A DNA stretch of 64,000 nucleotides, from positions 248,001 through 312,000 of the forward strand of contig NZ_QHKO01000003.1 in NCBI RefSeq assembly GCF_003260125.1, read 5' to 3'. Source of the stretch: Lujinxingia litoralis (GTDB lineage Bacteria > Myxococcota_A > Bradymonadia > Bradymonadales > Bradymonadaceae). Shown in pieces: positions 26,075-36,600 of the stretch. Every line of letters begins with the position of its first letter. Position 1 is the stretch's first letter. Made by a program: the position numbers and the translations under genes. The notes under the pieces were generated by a model. That model saw only the letters and a list, made by a program, of their open reading frames with translations, searched no databases and was not told the DNA's origin.

Positions 26075-28069
26075 ATGATGCTTCAAGCCGAGATTATTCA
26101 GTCGGGACAGGTGGTTTCGACGGTCAAGCTCGAACAGGATAACGTCAAAGTAGGCAAGCTCTCGAGCTCGCACATCCGCCTGGATGACGACCGTGTTTCG
26201 CGCATTCATGCCGTTCTGGAGCGGCAGCCCGATAGTAGCTTTGTCGCCATTGACCTGGGCAGCGCTTCGGGCACGTACGTCAACGGTGAGAAGATCACAA
26301 AAGCTGCGGTAGGCGCCGGTGACGAGCTGCAGTTCGGCGATACGGTGGTGCGTCTCTCCGAGGTGGTCGAAGTCGTAGCCGCCCCGGCGGCGGTCGCGGC
26401 GGCCGGTGGCGCGCTGCCCGAAGGCTATATTCGGCTTGAGGATGGGTCGGTGGTTCAGCCCTATGCGATGGAGGGCTATTACGACGACGCGGGCAACTAC
26501 ATCCCGGGCTACTACGACGCGGAGGGCGCCTACCACTACGGTTACGGCTACCACGACGATGAGGGTGCCTGGCAGGTGGCGCATGGCTTCTACGACCCCC
26601 AGGGGGAGTGGGTTGCCACGCCCGATCCGAATGCTCCGGCCGGCCCCAGCGATACCGAGCTCTACACCGAGAGCTTCTTCGACCCGGCCGGTGGTCAGAC
26701 CCTGGAGGTGGCCTTCCTGTGGACGGACCACGTGCTGGCGGTCAACGCCTACGAAGACCCTCAGTCAGTGACGATCGGGCCGGATGAAGCCAATGACTTT
26801 GTGGTCGAAGATCCCCTGGTCAATCAGGAGAAGTTCCCGCTGGTCAGCTATCGGGATGGCGGGTATCGCGTCAACGTATCCGCGCAGATGGAAGGTCTTG
26901 TGCAGCAAGATGGCCAGCAATATACGCTGGCTGAAGCCATTCAGCGGGGAATCGCCACGGCAAGCGCCGAAGTGGGGGGAGGCTACAGCCTGACCCTGAC
27001 GCCGCGCACCAGCGTGCGTGTGGAGTTCGGGGCCAATACCTTCCTGATTCACTTCACCACGATGCCCGCGCTTGGCGGGGGGATGCTGGCGATCGACCGT
27101 CAGCCGATTCCCTACCAGGCGACCAGTGCGCTCTTGCATATCCTCTTTCTCGTGATGGTGTTCTCGTGGCCGGAGAATCACGGCGCATTTGAACTCCACG
27201 AGTTCAGCGCGGAGGACCGCTTCGTTCAGCTCCTGGCTCCGGCGGAGCAGGAGGAACTCGAGGAAGAGGTTCCGGACTGGCTGGAAGGTGGTAACGAGCA
27301 GGAAGAGGCCGCGGCCCATAAAGGTGACGAGGGCGAGGCAGGCGACCAGATGGCGGAAGAAGCCGATAACCACCTCGCGGTGAAGGGCCCGGCAGACAAC
27401 ACCGACATTGAGCTTCGCAAGGCCTACGACACCGAAGTGGCCATGAACACCGGTGCACTTGCCGCGTTTAATGATTCGTCGCTCGGCAGCATGTGGGGTT
27501 CTGGTGATGTTTCGGTCGGAGGCGATGCGATGCATGCGCTGGGTAACATGACCGGGAGTCAGGCTGGCGCGGCGGCCGGTGTGGGTGGTCTCGGGCTGGC
27601 CGGCGCCGGTCGTGGGGGCGGCGGTGTCTCGGAGCGCGGGATTGGCATGGCTGCGGTCGGTACCGCAGGTCGTGGCGGCGGTGGCAAGGGCGGCGGGAAC
27701 TACGGAAAAGGTGGTGCGAATCTGGGTGATCGCGAGGTTCGTCAGCCCAAGATTGTTCCCGGGCGCCCCGCCGTGCAGGGCTCGCTGGACCGCGAAATCA
27801 TTCAGCGCGTGGTTCGCCAGCACCGCCGGGAGATGCAGCACTGCTATGAGCAGGAACTGCAGCGTAACCCCAACCTGGCCGGTCGCGTCACCGTACGTTG
27901 GGTGATCTCGCCGACTGGGTCGGTTACTGTGGCCTCGATCGCCGAGACCTCGCTGAACAACTCCGGGGTTGAGCAGTGCATGACGCAGCGCATTCGCCGC
28001 TGGGTCTTCCCGGAGCCTAAGGGTGGTGGAATTGTCAACGTGAACTACCCCTTCAACTTCAGCTCTTAA
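26075..28069 (+). CDS. GltG/PglI-like protein: FHA domain, TM helix, AgmX/PglI C-terminal (TonB-like) domain
   Basis: This is a 664-residue inner-membrane protein. Residues ~20-95 form an FHA phosphothreonine-binding domain (KVGKLSSSHIRL, SRIH at 42-45, GTYVNG at 66-71). Residues ~115-195 hold four short Tyr/Gly/Asp repeats (GYYDDAGNY, GYYDAEGAY, GYHDDEGAW, GFYDPQGEW). A second beta-rich region follows. One membrane helix lies near 350-367 (LLHILFLVMVFSW). An acidic stretch, a Gly-rich linker and a ~95-residue C-terminal domain with two Cys (MQHCYEQEL ... EQCM, WVFPEPKGGG) complete it. This is the PglI (GltG) layout, thought to pass energy from the AglRQS motor across the periplasm. Confidence 0.85.
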   Translation: MMLQAEIIQSGQVVSTVKLEQDNVKVGKLSSSHIRLDDDRVSRIHAVLERQPDSSFVAIDLGSASGTYVNGEKITKAAVGAGDELQFGDTVVRLSEVVEVVAAPAAVAAAGGALPEGYIRLEDGSVVQPYAMEGYYDDAGNYIPGYYDAEGAYHYGYGYHDDEGAWQVAHGFYDPQGEWVATPDPNAPAGPSDTELYTESFFDPAGGQTLEVAFLWTDHVLAVNAYEDPQSVTIGPDEANDFVVEDPLVNQEKFPLVSYRDGGYRVNVSAQMEGLVQQDGQQYTLAEAIQRGIATASAEVGGGYSLTLTPRTSVRVEFGANTFLIHFTTMPALGGGMLAIDRQPIPYQATSALLHILFLVMVFSWPENHGAFELHEFSAEDRFVQLLAPAEQEELEEEVPDWLEGGNEQEEAAAHKGDEGEAGDQMAEEADNHLAVKGPADNTDIELRKAYDTEVAMNTGALAAFNDSSLGSMWGSGDVSVGGDAMHALGNMTGSQAGAAAGVGGLGLAGAGRGGGGVSERGIGMAAVGTAGRGGGGKGGGNYGKGGANLGDREVRQPKIVPGRPAVQGSLDREIIQRVVRQHRREMQHCYEQELQRNPNLAGRVTVRWVISPTGSVTVASIAETSLNNSGVEQCMTQRIRRWVFPEPKGGGIVNVNYPFNFSS

Positions 28070-28103
28070 TGCGCAAGACCGCCTGATGCGGTAGCAAGAA
28101 GAC

Positions 28104-28140
28104 AAACAAAGGCCCCCTTTATGGGGGCCTTTGTTTGTTT
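28104..28140 (+). terminator. intrinsic terminator after the GltG-like gene
   Basis: Bases 28104-28117 (AAACAAAGGCCCCC) pair perfectly with 28123-28136, followed by a T-rich run. A worn copy of the same structure follows the next gene at 29126-29154. Confidence 0.92.
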
Positions 28141-28267
28141 AGCCGAGGGTGAACGTTCGCCCTGGATGCCTGGGGCTGAGAAGATGTGTGTGTTATCAAT
28201 GTAATATTGTTCTCAGATTTGTTTGATGATTTTTCTTAGCGGGGCGACGTGAGGGTATGGAGTCTGA

Positions 28268-29083
28268 ATGATGAATGAAGCTATGGACTGGCCGCGCAGT
28301 GTGTGTCGGTATGGTGCAAGCATCGTGGTCTGCATGATGCTTATCGGGCAGGCGTCGTGGTCGATGGCTTCGCCGCCAGATGAGCCTGGCTCTCCTGTAG
28401 AAAATGAGGGCGTCACAGAGCCTCGCGAGACACCCGCCGAGCAGGCTTCGGACAACGCGAGCCAGCCTCGCCGTTTACTATCCGATGCCGAATGGGACGC
28501 GGCGCATTCTGGAGATATGCTGGAGCTTCCGTCCTGCGAGGAGGAAGCCCGTCTGTCGAATGACTCGTTCGATGATAAACTGCTTTTTCGGCTGGAGATT
28601 GAAGTCGACGGAGAGGTTTCGCGGGTTGAATTGTTGAGGGGCCCGGCGGAACCTTCCGAGCTGCGGACCTGTCTGAACGCGTCTTTGCTCGGGCTAAGAT
28701 TTGGGGCGCTTGAGGTGTCCGCGTATGTCCTGATCGAAAATGTGCGTCGATCGGATGGTACGCGACTTAGCCGGCGCGCTACTGCCCCGTATTCGTCAGA
28801 TAGAAGAGAGGTGATTCAGCGTGTGGTTCGCCAGCACCGCCGGGAGATGCAGCACTGCTATGAGCATGAGCTGAGGCATCAGCCCGACCTGGCCGGGAGC
28901 GTGACGGTTCGCTGGACGATTGCGCCCTCGGGGGCAGCCACACAGGTGTCGATCGTCGAGACCTCACTGAACAACTCCGAGCTTGAACAGTGCATGGTTC
29001 AGAACATTCGCCGCTGGGTTTTCCCGAAGCCCAAGGGGGGCGGGATTGTCAAGGTGATCTACCCCTTCAACTTCAGCTTTTAA
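28268..29083 (+). CDS. secreted protein ending in a duplicated AgmX/PglI C-terminal domain
   Basis: The 271-residue product has a signal peptide or N-terminal anchor (SIVVCMMLIGQASWSMA). About 130 residues without recognised domain follow, with a Cys pair (LPSCEEEA ... LRTCLNAS) that mimics the spacing of the C-terminal domain. The last ~95 residues are nearly identical to the end of the preceding GltG-like protein (VIQRVVRQHRREMQHCYE, TSLNNS, RRWVFPKPKGGGIV). DNA identity extends past the stop into a degraded copy of the terminator. It lacks FHA and cytoplasmic parts. It may be a periplasmic partner or competitor of GltG. Confidence 0.78.
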   Translation: MMNEAMDWPRSVCRYGASIVVCMMLIGQASWSMASPPDEPGSPVENEGVTEPRETPAEQASDNASQPRRLLSDAEWDAAHSGDMLELPSCEEEARLSNDSFDDKLLFRLEIEVDGEVSRVELLRGPAEPSELRTCLNASLLGLRFGALEVSAYVLIENVRRSDGTRLSRRATAPYSSDRREVIQRVVRQHRREMQHCYEHELRHQPDLAGSVTVRWTIAPSGAATQVSIVETSLNNSELEQCMVQNIRRWVFPKPKGGGIVKVIYPFNFSF

Positions 29084-29125
29084 TGCACAAGGCCGTCTGA
29101 TGCGGTCCTAAGAAGGCAGGCAAAG

Positions 29126-29154
29126 GCCCACCCTTTTTTGGGGGGGGCTTTTTT
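29126..29154 (+). terminator. terminator after the duplicated-domain gene
   Basis: GCCCACCC at 29126-29133 pairs with GGGGGGGC at 29141-29148 with one mismatch, then six Ts. It corresponds in position to the terminator after the GltG-like gene and appears to be its mutated duplicate. Confidence 0.75.
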
Positions 29155-29396
29155 GTGTCCGGGCGATAACGTGCCCTGAATGCGTTGGTCGATGTAGGGG
29201 GAGGCTCGGTCGACGTCATTTTTCAAAATGGATGCGGCCAGCATCGTGTGAGGCCGCAAAAAGGGCAGAAAAACGATCGAAACGCAACACTTGGCCGGTT
29301 GTCAGAATTTTGACCTCGGGGGTACGATGAGGGTGCCTGTTGTGCGCGCGTGGCGCCAACGCAACTGATCCGAGTCTATACCGGAGGAGCCAAGCC

Positions 29397-30326
29397 ATGA
29401 GCCTGCCGAGTCGTGTGAATGCGATCCGTGTTACTGGGAAGGGGAGGGCGACGCTGGGCGCGCTCCTGATGCTGGTGTTGCTCGCGCTGGGAAGTACGGG
29501 GTGCGATGCCGATCGCACCGCGGCGGTGCGAGAGCTGAACCTGGGCATGGCGGCCTTTCAGGCCGGGCAGTCCTCGACAGCGGCCGAGCATATGGAAGAG
29601 GCATTGCGCATTGATCCGACCTTCACCGATGCGGCCTACCTGCTCGGGCAGGTCTATCAGATGCGCTCCAAGAACTATGAGGAAGCCGCCCGCGCCTATC
29701 GGCGCGCGCTCGACATTGAGCCGACCAATGCACAGTACGCCTACCGTCTGGGCACGGCGCTGGTCGACCTCGGAAAACTCGACGAGGCGGCCACTCATTT
29801 TGAGCGGGCCGTGGCCAACGATGATGGGTTCTCGCGAGCCTGGTTCCGGCTGGGGCTGACGCAGGACAAGCTGGGGCGCCACCATCAGGCCGTCGCCAGC
29901 TACACTCGCGCCATTGAGACCAACCCCCGGCTGCGGATGAGCAAAGAGGATCCCGGCGGCGAGCATTATCACGCGCTGGCCGACCTCTACCTGCGCTTCG
30001 GGCTGAGCGATCATGCCGTGCGCGTGTACGAGAACGGGGTGCGCAACAACGCCACCTCGACGCGTTTGCTGCACGGGCTGGGGGTGGCGCGCATGGAGAT
30101 CGGGCGCTTCGAGGAGGCCGCTCAGAGTTTTGTGGCCACCATGGAGCAGGACCCCGGTCACGCTTCGGCGAACTTCAACCTGGCGGTTGCGCACCATGAG
30201 CGCGGTGATAGCGCCGGGGCGGTGGCTCAGCTCGAGCGTTTCCTGGGAAGTGGCGCGGCCACCGAAGACCCCGCTCGGCAGGCGGCAGCTCAGGCGCTCT
30301 TGGCCGAACTCAGCGACGGGGATTGA
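29397..30326 (+). CDS. TPR lipoprotein in the gliding-type cluster
   Basis: The 309-residue product starts at the ATG at 29397 behind GGAGGAG. The lipoprotein signal ends in LGSTGCDAD with lipidated C36. TPR units cover most of the mature part: ELNLGMAAFQAGQSSTAAEH, DAAYLLGQVYQMRSKNYEEA, AQYAYRLGTALVDLGKLDEA, GFSRAWFRLGLTQDKLGRHH and TRLLHGLGVARMEIGRFEEA. It is likely periplasm-facing. It sits between the duplicated PglI domain and the giant TPR gene. No single Glt protein matches it clearly; it may be a second GltE-like lipoprotein. Confidence 0.78.
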   Translation: MSLPSRVNAIRVTGKGRATLGALLMLVLLALGSTGCDADRTAAVRELNLGMAAFQAGQSSTAAEHMEEALRIDPTFTDAAYLLGQVYQMRSKNYEEAARAYRRALDIEPTNAQYAYRLGTALVDLGKLDEAATHFERAVANDDGFSRAWFRLGLTQDKLGRHHQAVASYTRAIETNPRLRMSKEDPGGEHYHALADLYLRFGLSDHAVRVYENGVRNNATSTRLLHGLGVARMEIGRFEEAAQSFVATMEQDPGHASANFNLAVAHHERGDSAGAVAQLERFLGSGAATEDPARQAAAQALLAELSDGD

Positions 30327-30604
30327 ACGCCGGCACCCTGCTCTTACTCCCGGAAAGCGGTGCGTTGCCGGGCTTCTTCGCGCTGTGGTATACCCCCGGT
30401 AACGATTTTCGATGGACAGCTAGAAGTGTGATGAACAGACCTTTCCCTCCTTAGAGGTCGTGGTGATGGTGGCGCGCTGGCGCCGTGGTTACGACTTCTT
30501 TCTCCGAGCCGGGCGGTTGACGTCGACGCCCTGAGTGAGCGCTTCTTTTAGGGGGCGCTCTGGATGCTCCTTTTATTACCCCCTCCAGGCCGACCAAAGA
30601 GCAC

Positions 30605-33600
30605 ATGAATCGCGAAAACAAGGTTCAGGAATACGTCGCCCAGCTGGAAGCTAACCCCTACGATCTTGCGCCTGTGGGCCGTCTGGAGGAGGCCTTCGGG
30701 TCGACCGAGGAGCTGGCCGAGTTGGTGGCGATCTTTGAAGAGCGGGCTCAGGGCTCGTCTTCAAACGATGCGGCTGCGCGCCTCTATCTAGAGGCGGCGC
30801 GGATGGCCGGCGGTCGTCTCAACGATCTGGAGCGGAGCGTCGACCTTTTGAGTCGCTCGCTGACGGTCGGCGAAGACACGCTGGTGAGCGTGGAGGCCTA
30901 CCTCTTCCAGCTGGCGCTGCAGGATGACGCCGATCAGCTTCAGCAGTTCTTTGCCGAGGCGCTGGAGCACGATACCGATGGGGGCTACCAGAGCCGGCTT
31001 TACCAGCGTATGGGAAGCATTCTGGAAGACTTCGTCGGTGATCTGGAGCAGGCTGATACCGCCTACAAGTGGGCCCTGGATCTGGACCCCGACAACGTCA
31101 TCGCTTTGTGGTCGCGTCAGGTGCTCGCGCGCAAGCAAGCCGCCTGGGAGCGGCTCGCCGGCCTGATGATCGAGGAGATCGAGCAGACCGAAGACGCCGT
31201 GCGCCAGTCGACGCTCTCGCTGACCGTTGGCGAAATTTACCGGGATTACCTGAACAACCCGGAGAGCGCCTGCCAGTGCTTTGTGTTTGCCTACGAGCAG
31301 GACCCGACCAACACCGAAGCGCTGGAAGCGGCTGTGGAGCTTGGTTACGAGCTCGAAGCGGAGGTGCTTGAGGAGGGCGGCGAGGTTGAGCCGGCACCGG
31401 TGGATGAGACGCCGATGACCATGGAACTCGATGATTCGCTGATGATCGAGGAACTTGAGGCCGAGCCGGCGGCGGATGCGCTCCCCGAGCTTCCGGGCGA
31501 GGCTGCCGAGGCGGCGCCGATGACCATGGAACTCGACGATGCCCTGGTGCTTGATGAGCTGGAATCCGAGGCTGTTGAGGATGCGCCTCCGGAACTTCCG
31601 GTCGAAGTGCTTGCCGAGGCCGAAGCGCTCGAGGAGCTATCGGAAGAGTCGGACGTTTCTGACGCGGAAGAGGTGCTCGAGGAGCTATCGGAAGAGTCGG
31701 ACGTTTCTGACGCGGAAGAGGTGCTCGAGGAGCTATCGGAAGAGTCGGACGTTTCTGACGCGGAAGAGGTGCTTGAGGAGCTTGACGCCATCGAAGTGCT
31801 CGACGAGGGGGAGGACGAGGTCGCCTCGTCGCGTGATTGGAGCGATCGCTTTGAGGAGATGGTCAGCCGAGCCGAATCTGTCGGAGGTGAGGAAGGGCTT
31901 CGCCTTCTGGTGCGAGCCGCGCGCTTGCAGTCACGTCATAGCACCGATGCTACTGACGGCGTGGCGCTCTTTGAGCGTGCGTTGGCGGCCGACCAGGGCC
32001 TCGATTACTACCAGCGCGTTGCATATCTCTACTCGGAAGAATCCTACTGGCGAGGCGTCCTGGCGGCCGTTGAGGCCACTGAGGTGGAGGGCAGCGGGGC
32101 GCTTCGGGCGCGTATCGCGCTGTACGAGCTAGGCGACATTGATAGGGCCCGGGCGATCGCTGAAGAGGCGGGGGATGAGGCTGTCCTCGGAGCCCTGGAG
32201 GATCTGGAAGAGGCGCAGGCGAACTGGCGCAAGTTCCAGCGTTCGTTGGAGCAGCGCTACAGCGATCTTGATGCCGATGCGCGGGCCATGAAGGTCTACC
32301 TGCGAATGGCCGATCTGGCCGCCGCGCTCAACGAGCCTGATAAAGAGATCGATGCGCTGCGCCGTCTGGAGCGCCAGGTCGATGCCGAACAGGTCAAGAA
32401 CCGACTGAAGATTCTGTATAAGCGCGCCGGCAAGTGGCCGATGTACGTCGACCTCGTCAAGCAGGAGGTCGAAACCCTTGGCGAGGACCGGGTCGAAGAT
32501 AAGGTCGACCTGCTCTACGAGGTGATTCGGGTCTACCGCGGTGAGATGAACCAAGATCGTATGGCGATCAATGTCTACAAAGAGATCCTGAGCCTGGCGC
32601 CAGAAGATCTCGACGCCATCGACCAGCTCATCGAACTCTACGGCGATATGAACATGTCGTCGGATCTCATCAACATGCTGCAGTCCAAGGCCGAGATCGT
32701 CCCGACCTCGGCTCAGAAGGTTGAGATTTACAGCCAGATTGCGACGCTCTTCATTGAGAAGTTCCGCAATCAGGCCGAGGCCATTAAGGCCTACGAGCAG
32801 GTCCTGGAAATCGAGCCTTTCAATGCCGATGCCATCACCTTCCTGAAGGAGATGTACGAGAAGCGTCGGGATTGGGAGAGCCTCATCGACGTGTCCAAGC
32901 GTGAGATCGAGACGCTGGAGAGCGATGAGGCCCGGGCCGAGGGGCTCAAAGAGGTCGCGCGCCTGGCAACCGATAAGTTGCGCAAGCCCGAGGTGGCCAC
33001 CGAACTGTGGTTGGAGGTGCGCGCGGTCGTGCCTCAGGACGCCGACGCGCTTGATGCGCTGGAGACGCTTTACGAGAAGAACCGCGACTACGAGGCACTA
33101 GCCGAGATTCTCGAGCAGAAGGTCGGTCTCAGCGGCGATGATGCGGAGACGATGAAGCTCTACCAGAAGCTGGGCATGCTCTATGCCGACCGTCTGGAAG
33201 ACAGCCAACGCGCCATCGAAGCCTGGAAGGGGGCGTTGGAGCTCGACGCCACCGATCTTAAGGCGCGCAAGTCGCTGGAACGCCTCTACATCGACAACCG
33301 CCAGTGGGATGAGCTCGAGGCGTTTTATGCTGAGAGCGAGGCGTATGCTGACCTGGTGCGAATTCTCGGGACGCTCAGCGGCACGATGAAGGAGGACGAT
33401 GTCAAAATCGAACTCCTGCTGCGCTCGGCACGCATCTGGCGCGAAGAACTTGGCGACACCAACCGCGCTGAGCGCGAGTTGGAGCGTGTGCTGCAGCTTG
33501 ACGCGCAGAATGAAGCAGCGGCCGGCCAGCTGGTGCCCATCTACGAGGAGGCCGGCGACGCCGAGAAGCTGAAGTCCGCCCTGGAGATCGTGCTCTCCCA

Positions 33601-36600
33601 TCGCGAGGCGCCCGCGGAGCGCAAGGCTTACCAGCTCAAACTCGCGCGCCTGCATCGTGAGCAGCTCGGCGATGTCGACGGCGCGTTCGCGCGCTTTAGC
33701 CAGGCCTTCCTGGAGATGCCCGCGGAACTCGACGTCGTTGCCGAACTAGAGGCCACCGCCGGAGACGCGGGTGAGTGGTCCACGCTGGTGGAGCATTATC
33801 GTCGAGCGCTTGACGCAGACCTTGAGCAAGCCGAAGTGCTGGAGCTGCGTGCTCTGCTCGGACGCGTCCTCTCGGAAGAACTCGGAGATCTCGAGGCGGC
33901 GCTGGAGCAGTTCCAGGCCGTGCTGGCGGTGGAGGAAAACAACCTGCGTGCACTGGAGGCGATGGAGCGCATCTACTTCTCCAGCGCGCGTTGGGATGAC
34001 CTGATGCAGGTCTACCGTCATCGCCTGGAATTGGAAGAGGACCGAGATGCCCGCGTGCAGATCCTCCAGGGGATGGCCCGCATCGCCGAGATCGAAGCGC
34101 AGGACGTGGTCACCGCGATCGCTCGCCTCAACGAAGCGTTGGAACTCGACGCCTATAACTTCGCCACCCTGGCCGAGCTGCACAGGCTCTACGCGCAGGA
34201 GGAGGAGTTTGCTGACCTCGCCGATGTGATTCGCCGCGAGATCGATCTGGTCGAGCGCCGGGCGCGCCTCTCCAGCCGCATCGTGTCCACCGGGCTGGTG
34301 GATGTCGCCGCGCTGGTGGGAGAGGGCGCCCCCCCGGAACGCTCGATGTTCGGCGAGGGCTTCAGTGGCGGAGATGATGTCGATGACATGCTCGCCGACC
34401 TTTCCGAAGATGTGGATGCGCCGGGATACGTTGTCGATGCCGCGGACGACGTGGTGGAGGATGACGAGTCGCTGGCGGGCGAAGGGGCGCAGGCCGAGGA
34501 GGCCCGGGAGGCTCTTGAAGAGCTCGCCGACGTCGACCTGAGTGCGCAGGCCTACTACACCGAAGAGGATGTGGAGCTGTTGACGGCGCTGCGCTTTGAG
34601 CTTGGTGTGGTCTGCATGGACCACCTGGGCGAGGTCGAAGAGGCGGTCGCGGCGCTGGCGAAAGTGGTGTCGTGGCGTCCCGATCACGCCGAGGCCTGTC
34701 AGGCCCTGGAGCGTCTGCTCGACGATGAACTCTTCAAGGCGACGGTCGCTACCCTCCTGGAGCCGGTCTACGAAGTGCACGGGCGCTGGGAAGACCTGGT
34801 CGGGGTGTTGACCGTGCAGGCTGCGGCCGCCGAAGAGAGCGCGGTCGCGCGTGAGCTGGAGCGTCGGGCCGGTGACGTGCTCCTGGAAGAGCTTGGTCAG
34901 GGCGCGCGAGCCTTTGAGCGTTACGCCCGCATTCTGCGGAGCGATGCATCCGATGCGTCGGCTCGCGAGCAGCTCTACCGCATCGCCTATGAGCTGGAGC
35001 TGTGGACCGAACTCGTGGATGCCTGTGAAGTGGTGCTTCCGGAGATCGAGGATGACGCCCTGCGCATCGACTACTTCTTCACCCTGGCCGAGGTGAATGC
35101 CGAGCGCCTTCATGCCTACGACGACGCTCGTCGTAACCTCGAAGAAGTGCTTCTGCTGGATGCCGGCTCAAGTCGCGCACTTGATGATCTGGAAGAGCTC
35201 TTCATCACGACGGAAGCCTGGCAAGAACTTCTGGAAGTCTTCGATCGTAAGATCGAGCTGGCCGACGAAGACGATGCCCGCGAGGCGCTGAAGTTCCGCA
35301 AGGCGCAGGTCTGGGAGATGCTCCTCGGGGATGCGCACCAGGCGATTGCCATCTACCGCGAGATTTTGGAGGTGGCTCCGCAGAACCTGCGCGCTTATGC
35401 GGAACTCGAACGGATTTTCGAAGCCGAATCGATGTGGAACGAACTCGCTCAGAACCTCGAGCAGGAACTGGAGCTGGTGGACTCCGCGGATCGCCTGCCG
35501 ATTAAAAACCGCCTGGCCGCGCTCCTCGAGGCACAGCTTGGCGACGCCGAGCGGGCGGTCAGTCTCTATGAAGAGGTTCTTGAGGCCGACGCCGATGATC
35601 GGAGTGCCAATGCGGCCATGGAAGCCCTGATGATGCAGGAAGGGGCGCCGCGCAATCGCATCTCCAAGATTCTGGAGCCGATCTACACCACTCGCGGCGA
35701 CGCCTCTCGTCTGGTGGCCGCGCTCGAAGTTCAGATCGAGGTCAGCCAGGATGCCGACGAGCGCGTGGCGCTCTTGCACCGGGTAGCGGCGCTGCATGAA
35801 GTGGAACTCGGGGACATTGCCTCGGCGTTTGTGACTTACGCCCGGGCGTTGCGCGACGATGTGGCCAACACCGAGACGCTGGACAACCTCTACCGCCTGG
35901 CCGAGGCCACACAGAGTTTTGAAGAGCTGGTTCAGGTCTTTGAGCAAGAGGCCGACTATCAGAGCGATCCCGATGTGAAGCGCGACCTGATGCGCCGTGC
36001 GGCGGCCATCTACATTGAGCCGCTTGGCGAGCTCGCCAGCGCGTCGGGGCACCTGCACGCGGTTCTCGAACTCTTCCCGGCCGACCTGGAGACGGTGGAG
36101 GAGCTGGAAGCCATCTATCGCCACACGCAGGAATGGCAGGAGTTGGTGCAGATCCTGGTGACGAAGGCCGAACTTGTCGACGACCTCGACGACAAAAAAG
36201 ACCTGCTTCACCAGGCCGGTACGCTCTATGAGGACATCCTTTCCGGTCCTGATGAAGCCGTCGGGGTCTACCACCGCGCGCTGGCCATTGATGAAGCGGA
36301 CCGCCATGCCATCGATCGCCTGGAGGTGCTCTACACCGAGATGGAGCGCTGGCACGATCTGCTCGATGTGTACCAGCGCAAGCTGGACCTTGCCGACGAT
36401 GACGCCGGACGCAAAGATCTGCTCTACGTCATGGGCGCCATTTATCAGGAGCACCTGCAGCAGGCCGACGACGCGATCGATACCTACCGCCGGGTCCTCG
36501 ACCTGGATGCGGGGGAGAAGAGCGCCCTGGAGAAGCTCGACGAGCTCTTTGAGGCGACCGAGCAGTGGCACGAACTCCTGGAGACGCTGGAGCAGCAGCT

